Positions 14,543-20,816 of a DNA stretch of 20,816 bases are shown here, one piece after another. Every line of letters starts with the position of its first letter. The stretch's first letter is position 1. The notes beneath the pieces were generated by a model that did not search any database, had not been told where the DNA came from, and worked only from the letters and a program-made list of their open reading frames with translations. The stretch spans positions 1-20,816 of the forward strand of contig JASMAE010000309.1 of the NCBI GenBank assembly GCA_030754475.1, given 5' to 3'. Origin of the DNA: Rhodospirillales bacterium (GTDB lineage Bacteria; Pseudomonadota; Alphaproteobacteria; Rhodospirillales; JASLLV01). The position numbers and the translations under genes are program-made.

Positions 14543-15505
14543 ATGGCCGTTTACACCGAAGTCTCGGACGAGGAACTGGTCGCCTTCGTCGGCGAGTACG
14601 ACATCGGCGAGGTGGTCACCTGCAAGGGCATCGCCGAAGGCGTCGAGAATTCGAACTATCTTCTTGGCACCACGTCAGGGACGTTCATCCTGACGCTGTT
14701 CGAAAGGCGCGTCCGCCGCGACGATCTGCCGTTCTTTCTTGGCCTGATGGAGCACTTGGCCGGCAAGGGAATCCCTTCGCCGACGCCGCTCAAGGGACGC
14801 GACGGTAACGCGCTCAGGCAACTGTGCGCCCGCCCAGCGGCAATCGTGACCTTCCTCGAAGGCATGTGGCCGCGCCGCATCAGGCCCGAGCACTGCGCTG
14901 GCGTCGGCGACGCGCTGGCGCGCTTCCATGTCGCGGCCGCCGATTTCGGAATGAACCGGCGCAACTCCCTTTCGGTCGGCGATTGGCGTCCGCTGCTGGA
15001 GTCTTGCGCGAACCGGGCGGACGACGTCAAGCCGGGGCTCGCCAGCGAGCTCTGGCGCGAGCTCGACCATATCGAAACCCATTGGCCCGCGTTGCTTCCC
15101 GGCGGCGTCATCCACGGCGACCTCTTCCCCGACAACGTCTTCTTCCGCGCCGATCGGGTCTCGGGAATGATCGACTTCTATTTCGCGTGCGACGACGTTC
15201 TCGCCTACGATCTCGCCGTTTGCCTCAATGCCTGGTGCTTCGAAGGACACAAGACCTTCAACGTGACCAAGGCGCGGCGCCTGCTCGGCGCCTACCGCAA
15301 TGTTCGCGAACTGACGCCGGACGAGATGAGCAACCTCGTCGTGCTGGCCCGCGGCGCAGCGATGAGGTTCCTCTTGACGCGGCTGTACGACTGGCTGAAC
15401 ACGCCGCCCGAGGCCATGGTCACGCGGAAGGACCCGCTCGAGTTCATCGAAAAGCTGCGCTTCCACCAAAGGATCAAGGGTCCTGGCGAGTACGGGCTCG
15501 ATTAG
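14543..15505 (+). CDS. thrB: Homoserine kinase (ThrB, APH-fold type)
   Basis: A 320-residue kinase that phosphorylates homoserine for threonine synthesis. It belongs to the aminoglycoside-phosphotransferase-fold homoserine kinases (not the GHMP type). The start MAVYTEVSDEELVAFVGEYD and KGIAEGVENSNYLL (28-41) are characteristic. The catalytic loop is HGDLFPDNVF (191-200) and the metal-binding aspartate is D211 in MIDFYFACDD. Length is normal for the family. The ribosome-binding site is weak (GGGG 7 bases upstream). rnhA follows after a single base, so the two are co-transcribed; thrB-rnhA adjacency is common in Alphaproteobacteria. Confidence 0.95.
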   Translation: MAVYTEVSDEELVAFVGEYDIGEVVTCKGIAEGVENSNYLLGTTSGTFILTLFERRVRRDDLPFFLGLMEHLAGKGIPSPTPLKGRDGNALRQLCARPAAIVTFLEGMWPRRIRPEHCAGVGDALARFHVAAADFGMNRRNSLSVGDWRPLLESCANRADDVKPGLASELWRELDHIETHWPALLPGGVIHGDLFPDNVFFRADRVSGMIDFYFACDDVLAYDLAVCLNAWCFEGHKTFNVTKARRLLGAYRNVRELTPDEMSNLVVLARGAAMRFLLTRLYDWLNTPPEAMVTRKDPLEFIEKLRFHQRIKGPGEYGLD

Positions 15506-15506
15506 G

Positions 15507-15992
15507 ATGCGCGGACCGGGACTCGAGCCGGGCGAAGGCGACGTCGTCGAAATCTTCACCGACGGTGCCTGTATCGGTAATCCCGGGCCCGGCGGTTGGG
15601 GGGCGCTCTTGCGCGTGCACGGGATCGAGAAGGAGATTTCCGGAGGCGAGGCCGAGACCACCAACAACCGCATGGAATTGATGGCGGCGATCGCCGCGCT
15701 CGAATCGTTGAAGTGGGGGGTCAAGGCGCGGCTCACGACCGACAGCACCTACGTCCGCGACGGCATCACCCGCTGGATCACGAAGTGGAAGTCGAACGGC
15801 TGGAAAACGGCCGCCAAGAAGCCCGTCAAAAACGAGCCCCTGTGGCGACGCCTCGACCGGGCGCTCGAACGCCATGACGTGGAATGGCTTTGGGTGAAGG
15901 GCCATGCCGGTCACGTCGAGAACGATCGGGTCGACCGGCTGGCCCGCGGCGAGGCGGAGAAACACGCCCCACGGTTCACCGCGCTCTCGTGA
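15507..15992 (+). CDS. rnhA: Ribonuclease HI
   Basis: A 161-residue enzyme that degrades RNA in RNA-DNA hybrids. All four catalytic acidic residues are visible: D19 (EIFTDGACIGNPGPGGWG), E57 (NNRMELMA), D79 (TTDSTYV) and D143 (NDRVDRLA). The catalytic-loop histidine H133 is in VKGHAGH. The basic WKSNGWK handle is also present. The start ATG 15507 lies one base after the thrB stop, indicating coupling. The ~12-residue N-terminal extension before VVEIFTDG is a little long but unremarkable. The gene converges on the peroxiredoxin with a 24-base gap. Confidence 0.97.
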   Translation: MRGPGLEPGEGDVVEIFTDGACIGNPGPGGWGALLRVHGIEKEISGGEAETTNNRMELMAAIAALESLKWGVKARLTTDSTYVRDGITRWITKWKSNGWKTAAKKPVKNEPLWRRLDRALERHDVEWLWVKGHAGHVENDRVDRLARGEAEKHAPRFTALS

Positions 15993-16016
15993 CGCCACGC
16001 GCTTACGGTCCGCCCG

Positions 16017-16499
16017 TTACAACTGGCTGAGCAAATGCTCGGCGCTCGAAACCTCGAACGCGCCCGCGGCCTCGGCGTTGAGCACCTTGACCTCGCCGTC
16101 GTCGACGATCATCGAGTAGCGCCTGGAGCGCGTGCCCATGCCGGCGCCCGAGGCATCGAGCTCAAATCCCAGCGCAAGGGTGAACTGGGCGTTGCCGTCG
16201 GCCACCATCATCACCTTGTCGCCCGCGTCATGGGCTTTGCCCCAGGCGTCCATGACGAAGGCATCGTTGACCGAAAGACAGACGATCTCGTCGATGCCCT
16301 TGGCCCTAAGCGCGTCGGCGTTGCGGACGAATCCAGGCAGGTGCTGGGCCGAGCACGTCGGTGTGAACGCCCCGGGGAGCGCGAACAAGGCCACCCGCTT
16401 GCCCTTGAACAAGCTGTCAGTGTTCACGTCCTCGATTCCGTCCGCGCCCATTGCCTTCAATGTGACTGACGGTATTCGATCGCCTAATTCGATGGTCAA
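16017..16499 (-). CDS. Peroxiredoxin, Prx5 type
   Basis: A 160-residue thiol peroxidase that reduces hydrogen and alkyl peroxides. The peroxidatic cysteine is C49 in LPGAFTPTCSAQHLPGF, the hallmark of the Prx5/PMP20-like group. C74 (DEIVCLSVND) is the only other cysteine. The start is TTG 16499: it gives the family N-terminus TIELGDRIPSVTL, has GGGAGG with a 5-base spacer (16510-16505), and no in-frame ATG occurs before Met17. It lies 144 bases downstream of the disulfide reductase on the same strand. That protein may share its thiol-redox role, but a separate promoter is possible (a weak TTGGAT-16-TAACGT at 16587-16560). Confidence 0.94.
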   Translation of the reverse strand: MTIELGDRIPSVTLKAMGADGIEDVNTDSLFKGKRVALFALPGAFTPTCSAQHLPGFVRNADALRAKGIDEIVCLSVNDAFVMDAWGKAHDAGDKVMMVADGNAQFTLALGFELDASGAGMGTRSRRYSMIVDDGEVKVLNAEAAGAFEVSSAEHLLSQL

Positions 16500-16533
16500 G
16501 TCTTCCTCCCTCGACGAAACCCTCGCGCACGAA

Positions 16534-16552
16534 CCCGCCCGAGACGGGCGGG
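16534..16552 (-). terminator. GC-rich hairpin between the disulfide reductase and peroxiredoxin genes
   Basis: CCCGCCC (16534-16540) and GGGCGGG (16546-16552) form a perfect 7-base stem with a 5-base loop. It is about 90 bases after the reductase stop and 35 before the peroxiredoxin start. No T-run follows on the minus strand, so it may be a weak terminator, an RNA-stabilising structure or part of the peroxiredoxin leader. Confidence 0.35.
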
Positions 16553-16643
16553 GGTGCGTACGTTAGCGACCCGCCGCCGAAATCCAACCGGCGAGTTTCG
16601 CGACCACCCATTCGGGCCTGATGCGCCCAGAGGCGCGCGCCGC

Positions 16644-18812
16644 TCAGCGCGACACGGCGGCACCGGTTGCCGCTCGACTCGATTTTGCCTGGGCGCGCTC
16701 GAAGGCTGTCAGCACCGCGTCTTCGCTCAACAGTTCGGGCAGCGCAATGCCGCGCGGCGCGCCCGGGCCGTAGACGGCATCGAACGGGATTCCGTAGCGG
16801 CCGAAACTGCCGAGATAGCGGGAAATGGCGTCGTCGGGCTCGGTCCAGTCGGCCCGCATCGCGACCACGTCCGAGTCCATCAGCCGTTCGAGCACGCGTC
16901 CGCGGTGCAGCACCAGGGCCTTGTTGACGCTGCAGGTGATGCACCAGTCCGCCGCGACGTCGACCAACACGAGCTTTCCGTCGGCGATCACGTCGGGAAT
17001 GGCGGCCTCGTCGAACGGCTGCCAAAGCGCTTGGATACGCGGATCGGCGACCTCCTTCGCGCGGGGCGCACGCGAATCCTCCAGATACGGGGGAACCGCG
17101 AAGGCCACGACGGCGACCACGATCACCGCCGCGCTCGCCACCGCGCGGGTCCGGCGCTGGGCCCCATGACGGACGTAGAGGATCACACCGACCCCGAGCG
17201 CGGCCGCGCCGGCGGCGAGCGCCGCCGGCCAACCCGCTTGCGCCTCGAGAACACTCAGCAGCCACAGCGCCGTCGCCGCGAGCGCAACACCGAGAAGCCG
17301 CCGCAACACCACCATCCAGGGGCCCGGCTTGGGAAGCCGCGTCGCCATCGCGGGAACGGCGGCTACTGCGAGATAGGGTAGCGCTAAACCGAGCCCGAGG
17401 GCGGCGAAGATCGCCACGATGTCGGCCGGTCCCCGGGACAGGGCAAACCCGACCGCGGTCCCCAGAAACGGCGCCGAGCACGGCGTTGCCAACAGGGTCG
17501 CGAAGGCGCCCGCGAGGAAACTTCCGCCGAGCGACGAGGTGGCAGCTTTCCCATCCGCGCCGCCTCCCAACCGCGCCAAGCGCTCGGCGAGCCCGCCGGG
17601 AAGAGAGAGCGCAAGGAAACCCCACAAGTTGCACGCGAACAACGTGACCACGAGGGTCATGAAAATCAGGAACCACGGATACTGGAACTGGATTCCCCAG
17701 CCCACGGCCAGTCCCGCCGAACGCAGCGCCACCAGGGCGCCGGCCAGCACCAGGAATGCGAACTCGATGCCGGCTGCGGACGCGAGAAAACTGGCCCGCA
17801 CCCGCGCGCGTTCTCCGCCCCCGTGCCCGATCACGCCCATCAACTTGATGGACAACACCGGAAGCACACACGGCATGAGGTTGAGTATCAATCCGCCGAG
17901 AACAGCGAGCGCGAGGACGAACGCGAGCGAGCCTTCGAGTCCGAAACCGCGCGCCGCCGCGACCGAAAGCGTCCGCTCCGCCGTGCGCGCCCCGTCCACC
18001 AGGGTCAATGTGAGCCGCTTGCCCGGAAGAGCGCCATCCAGATCTTCGATTCCGTACACGGAGACCTCGAGATGCGCCCGCCGCCCCCCTTCGCTCAATC
18101 CAAGACGGGGCGCGGAGAAGGCCAGCTCCGGCGGCCCCTCGACATAGAGGTCGGGCCTTTCGAACGGTTCGCTCGCCGTGGCCGAAACCCTGAGCACGGG
18201 TTGCGACGCCGCTCCCGACGCCTCGGCCGACTCGATGGTGAGCCCGTAAACCGAGCCGTCCGCCGGGACCCGCGCGGCGAATCGGTTAATGAGATGGGCG
18301 TGTCGGCTGGGGCCAAGGGTGCCCGAAGGAACGTCGAGCCGCAGCCGGGTCTCGTAAGGGATGCAGATGTCGCTGCACGTCAAATACCGGAGCCGCGTGT
18401 CGATGGCCAACGCCTCGCCGGTTTTGTCGAGCCGCGCCGCGATCGGTAGCACCACTTCGTCCTTGTAGCCGAGGGTCTCGAGGCCCAAGACCGAGAAGCG
18501 AACCGGCGCCGGCCAGGACAGGCGCGCGCCGGCGAGGTTGGACGAGCCCGAGAAATCGAGCTGGGGCGGGAAGCCGGCGTCGCCGGGGGTGCGCCAATAG
18601 ATCTTCCAGCCTTCCTTCAAGCGGAACTGAAGCCCCAGCGCGACCACCTCGGACGCTCCCGTCGTCGCGGCTGCCGAGATCAAGCGAACCGCCGTTTGGT
18701 CGGTCTCGACCCAGGGCGATTCGGTCGCGAACGCGGGGGTCGCGGCCTGGACCGGCACCGCCGCAAGTGCCAGGACAAGCGTTGCCGCCCGTTTGATGCG
18801 AAAGCGAGCCAT
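16644..18812 (-). CDS. Protein-disulfide reductase, ScsB/DsbD family
   Basis: A 722-residue membrane protein that carries electrons from cytoplasmic thioredoxin to periplasmic thiols. Order: signal peptide (about 1-29); periplasmic alpha-type domain with C146 and C150 (LTCSDICIPYE); a membrane domain of about eight helices from residue 296, with the buried pair C314 (NLMPCVLPVLS) and C445 (ATPCSAPFLG); and a C-terminal thioredoxin-like domain with C624-x-x-C627 (ADWCITCSVNK). All three cysteine pairs are present, so it should be active. The long N-terminal domain resembles ScsB (suppressor of copper sensitivity) more than classical DsbD. ATG 18812 has only a weak ribosome-binding site. It is followed by the peroxiredoxin. 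Confidence 0.92.
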   Translation of the reverse strand: MARFRIKRAATLVLALAAVPVQAATPAFATESPWVETDQTAVRLISAAATTGASEVVALGLQFRLKEGWKIYWRTPGDAGFPPQLDFSGSSNLAGARLSWPAPVRFSVLGLETLGYKDEVVLPIAARLDKTGEALAIDTRLRYLTCSDICIPYETRLRLDVPSGTLGPSRHAHLINRFAARVPADGSVYGLTIESAEASGAASQPVLRVSATASEPFERPDLYVEGPPELAFSAPRLGLSEGGRRAHLEVSVYGIEDLDGALPGKRLTLTLVDGARTAERTLSVAAARGFGLEGSLAFVLALAVLGGLILNLMPCVLPVLSIKLMGVIGHGGGERARVRASFLASAAGIEFAFLVLAGALVALRSAGLAVGWGIQFQYPWFLIFMTLVVTLFACNLWGFLALSLPGGLAERLARLGGGADGKAATSSLGGSFLAGAFATLLATPCSAPFLGTAVGFALSRGPADIVAIFAALGLGLALPYLAVAAVPAMATRLPKPGPWMVVLRRLLGVALAATALWLLSVLEAQAGWPAALAAGAAALGVGVILYVRHGAQRRTRAVASAAVIVVAVVAFAVPPYLEDSRAPRAKEVADPRIQALWQPFDEAAIPDVIADGKLVLVDVAADWCITCSVNKALVLHRGRVLERLMDSDVVAMRADWTEPDDAISRYLGSFGRYGIPFDAVYGPGAPRGIALPELLSEDAVLTAFERAQAKSSRAATGAAVSR

Positions 18813-18961
18813 TCATCTCACGCCGAGTTTGCCGATCATGCGCGCGCGCCTTGCCCGCGACCCGCGGAGCGGCGCCATCATAGCCGATTCGAGGCTTCGT
18901 TTCCGCCGCTTGCGCGACGATCACGGAGGTTTTACCGCCGCGCCCGGCGAAACCGAGTCCG

Positions 18962-18992
18962 AGACCGTTATCCACTTGCGTGGAATCGCACC
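18962..18992 (-). repeat. Dispersed palindromic intergenic repeat, copy B
   Basis: On the minus strand this 31-base element shares 26 of 31 positions with copy A at 3794-3824, in the same order: GGTGCGATTCCAC, 4-base loop, GTGGA, then AACG.TCT. The loop sequence differs while the arms are conserved, which suggests that a folded form or a symmetric binding site is what is kept. Confidence 0.65.
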
Positions 18993-19012
18993 GACCAAGC
19001 GGATAAAGCGCC

Positions 19013-19074
19013 AGAGCACTATCGGGCTACATCGAATCAAATTGATGGCGGCGAATCGGGTCGGATAGTGCTCT
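19013..19074. repeat. Long inverted repeat, 11-base arms
   Basis: AGAGCACTATC (19013-19023) and GATAGTGCTCT (19064-19074) are perfect reverse complements separated by 40 bases. A smaller palindrome, ATCAA-A-TTGAT, lies in the loop. The arrangement resembles the AT-containing intergenic palindromes common in alphaproteobacterial genomes. It starts 20 bases after copy B and ends 118 bases before yqgE. Confidence 0.65.
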
Positions 19075-19192
19075 CGCATCCCGGAACGGACAATCGGCAC
19101 TTTGTTCGCGGCCCGTCGATATGCCAAAATGGGCTCCGCGATTCGCGGCCGAACGGCCCGATTCGAATGGACGTGAAGGAGGCGGTGGCACG

Positions 19193-19768
19193 ATGCAGTG
19201 TACCGAAGACGCGGGTACGTACCTGGCGGGCCAGCTCCTGGTCGCCATGCCGGGAATGCAGGACCCGCGGTTCGCCAGATCCGTCATCTACATGTGCGCC
19301 CACAACGACGAAGGCGCGATGGGCCTCGTCATCAACCAGGTGCTGGACTCGCTGACCTTTCCCGACCTTCTCGAGCAGCTCGGAATCGAGACCAAGGGGC
19401 TGCGCGACCCCATCAACGTCCATTTCGGCGGCCCGGTCGAATCGGGCCGCGGCTTCGTCCTGCATTCGGCGGATTACGTCAAGGAGGCGACCCTGGTCGT
19501 CGACGAAGACACCGCGCTGACCGCCACGGTCGATATCCTCAAGGCCATCGCCGTCGGCGACGGGCCCACGCGCAGCCTGCTCGCGCTCGGCTACGCGGGC
19601 TGGTCGCCGGGGCAGCTCGACGAAGAGATGAAGGCCAACGGCTGGCTCAGCGTCGTTCCCGACAACGAGCTGGTGTTCGGCCTCAAGCCGGATACCAAGT
19701 GGGATCAGGCGTTGGCGAAGATGGGTATCGATCCGCGTATGCTTTCGGGCGACGTGGGCCACGCTTGA
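19193..19768 (+). CDS. yqgE: YqgE/AlgH family protein (DUF179)
   Basis: A 191-residue cytosolic protein. Family signatures are YLAGQLLVAMPGMQDPRF (from about residue 10), ARSVIYMCAHNDEGAMGLVIN, HFGGPVESGRGFVLH, and LALGYAGWSPGQLDEEM with WL following. The family was once called a transcriptional regulator of alginate synthesis (AlgH), but its true role is unsettled. The frame is open from 19121, but ATG 19193 is preferred: it has AAGGAGG upstream (spacer 10) and gives the family N-terminus. It converges on the M16 peptidase, with 15 bases between coding ends. Confidence 0.94.
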   Translation: MQCTEDAGTYLAGQLLVAMPGMQDPRFARSVIYMCAHNDEGAMGLVINQVLDSLTFPDLLEQLGIETKGLRDPINVHFGGPVESGRGFVLHSADYVKEATLVVDEDTALTATVDILKAIAVGDGPTRSLLALGYAGWSPGQLDEEMKANGWLSVVPDNELVFGLKPDTKWDQALAKMGIDPRMLSGDVGHA

Positions 19769-19787
19769 GCGCCGCAGCGCCGCTCAA
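19765..19787. terminator. Symmetric hairpin across two convergent stops
   Basis: TTGAGCG (19765-19771) and CGCTCAA (19781-19787) form a perfect 7-base stem with a 9-base loop. The first arm includes the yqgE stop and the second the M16 peptidase stop, so one structure could end or protect both transcripts. There is no clear T-run on either side. Confidence 0.4.
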
Positions 19788-20816
19788 TTCAGTCGTTCGA
19801 CCACCATATCCACCGACGGCAACCCGTTGTCGGGCCCCAGAACGGCCAGGGTCGGCGGGCTAGCCGCGATCCGCCGGGCGATGCGCGTAACAGCGTCCGC
19901 GTCCACGGCCTCGACGTGCTCGATGGTCTCGGCAATCGAGATCGGCCGCCCAAACACCATCAGCTGGCGCGCCAGCTGTTCGCACCGCGCCGACGTGCTC
20001 TCGAGCGACATCAGGATGCTGGCCTTGATTTGCGCGCGGGCGCGCGCTACCTCGTCGGCGCCCACGCGATCGCACGCAGCCCGAAGTTCGTCCGTCACCA
20101 GCCCCAGCACTTCGGCCGCTTGCGCCTCGCCGGTGCCGGCGTAAATCCCGAAAAGGCCGCAATCGATAAACGCCGACGAAAACGAAAAGACGCTGTAGGC
20201 CAACCCGCGCTTCTCACGGATTTCCTGAAAGAGGCGCGACGACATGCCGCCGCCGAACAGGGTCGAGAACACCGCGAGCGCATAGAAGTCCGGATCGCGG
20301 TAGCCGACACCCTCGAAGCCCAGGACCTGGTGAACCTGCTCGATGGGCCGGGTCTCGCGAAATTCACCACCCCCGTACCGTGGGGCCTCGCCGCCGCCGC
20401 CGTCCGTACCAGTCGAAGCGGCAAACGCCTCGTCGACAAGCGCGACCAGCGCGTCGTGGTCGACGTTGCCGGCGCCGGCCACCACCATGCGCGGGGCCGA
20501 ATAATGGCCGTGCAGGAAGTTGACGAGCGTATCCCGGTCCATCGACTGCACGAGCGCCTCGGTCCCCATCACGGGGCGCCCGATGCCCTGGTCGGGAAAC
20601 GCCGTCTGCTGAAAGTGATCGAAGACGCAATCGTCCGGCGTATCGCTGGCGTGGCGAATCTCTTGCACAATCACCGCACGTTCGCGCGCCAGCTCTTCCG
20701 AATCGAACACCGCGTTCTGGAGAATGTCGGCGATGATATCGACGGCGAGTCCCAGGTCCTCCTTGAGGATCTTGGCATAATACGCCGTGTGCTCGTGCGA
20801 GGTATAGGCGTTGAGG
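19784..20816 (-). CDS. M16 family zinc peptidase, C-terminal part (5' end outside window)
   Basis: The frame is open to the right edge, giving about 343 codons; the N-terminus is outside. The visible sequence from LNAYTSHEHTAYYAKIL through ELARERAVIVQEIRHASDTPDD is the second half of the pitrilysin/mitochondrial processing peptidase beta-like N-terminal domain. The downstream glutamate of the zinc site would lie in the ERAVIVQEI helix. The HxxEH motif itself is beyond the edge and cannot be checked. The second domain includes GGGMSSRLFQEIREKRGLAYSV, the R/Y signature of active M16B enzymes, and the end VDMVVERLN is normal. It is a likely protein-processing or peptide-degrading enzyme; the substrate is unknown. 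Confidence 0.93.
   Translation of the reverse strand, partial: LNAYTSHEHTAYYAKILKEDLGLAVDIIADILQNAVFDSEELARERAVIVQEIRHASDTPDDCVFDHFQQTAFPDQGIGRPVMGTEALVQSMDRDTLVNFLHGHYSAPRMVVAGAGNVDHDALVALVDEAFAASTGTDGGGGEAPRYGGGEFRETRPIEQVHQVLGFEGVGYRDPDFYALAVFSTLFGGGMSSRLFQEIREKRGLAYSVFSFSSAFIDCGLFGIYAGTGEAQAAEVLGLVTDELRAACDRVGADEVARARAQIKASILMSLESTSARCEQLARQLMVFGRPISIAETIEHVEAVDADAVTRIARRIAASPPTLAVLGPDNGLPSVDMVVERLN

Larger units (their letters stand above)
18813..19192 (+). other. 380-base divergent intergenic region with two palindromic elements
   Basis: No coding region is supported between the reductase and yqgE starts. The region holds repeat copy B (18962-18992) and an 11-base inverted repeat (19013-19074). 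A possible yqgE promoter, TTGATG (19042-19047) with ATAGTG or TAGTGC after 17-18 bases, overlaps the second arm. The yqgE ribosome-binding site AAGGAGG is at 19176-19182. Confidence 0.6.

Noticed and set aside
16417..17871. 484-codon minus-strand open frame
   Set aside because: It overlaps the disulfide reductase in another frame on the same strand, is very Arg/Gly-rich, and breaks into the peroxiredoxin. The reductase frame has all family motifs.

Overview
The window is high-GC DNA with closely packed genes. It looks like an alphaproteobacterium of the Rhodospirillales type. The basis is the DUF2336 protein, a BatA/DUF4159-type operon end, the thrB-rnhA-peroxiredoxin cluster, a glycine riboswitch ahead of gcvTHP, and alphaproteobacterial-style intergenic palindromes. 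The taxonomic call is an inference from gene content; there is no marker RNA here. No mobile element, CRISPR array, phage gene or tRNA/rRNA was seen.

Layout. (1) 1-2592, plus strand: the 3' end of an operon for a membrane-associated DUF4159 protein (cut by the window edge) and a von Willebrand/glutamine-amidotransferase-like membrane protein, joined by an ATGA overlap. (2) 2739-3701: a glutathionyl-hydroquinone reductase. (3) 3794-4692: a damaged secondary-metabolite locus. The first ~89 codons of a type III polyketide synthase are joined directly to its last ~10 codons, out of frame. An intact isoprenylcysteine-methyltransferase-like gene follows, starting at a TTG that overlaps the old PKS stop. 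(4) 4683-6554: a DUF2336 HEAT-like protein (minus) divergent from a small conserved hypothetical (plus). (5) 6613-11435, minus strand: a complete glycine cleavage operon, promoter - tandem glycine riboswitch - gcvT - gcvH - gcvP. gcvH appears to start with the rare codon ATT. (6) 11480-14325, minus: a large exported peptidoglycan-binding/TPR-like protein, then a double-CDGSH Fe-S protein and a lipoprotein that are probably translationally coupled. (7) 14543-15992, plus: thrB and rnhA, one base apart. They converge on a minus-strand Prx5-type peroxiredoxin and a ScsB/DsbD-type disulfide reductase (16017-18812). (8) 18813-19192: a 380-base divergent intergenic region with two palindromic elements. 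(9) 19193-20816: a YqgE/AlgH protein converging on an M16 peptidase cut by the right edge, with a symmetric hairpin over both stops.

How the genes work together. The gcv genes make the T, H and P proteins that break down glycine, with expression controlled by glycine through the RNA leader. ThrB belongs to threonine synthesis. The disulfide reductase, peroxiredoxin and hydroquinone reductase handle thiols and redox stress, but only the first two are adjacent. Most of the window is housekeeping. The parts most worth a second look are the collapsed PKS/methyltransferase locus, the ATT start of gcvH, and a dispersed 31-base palindromic repeat found twice, plus one degenerate half copy.
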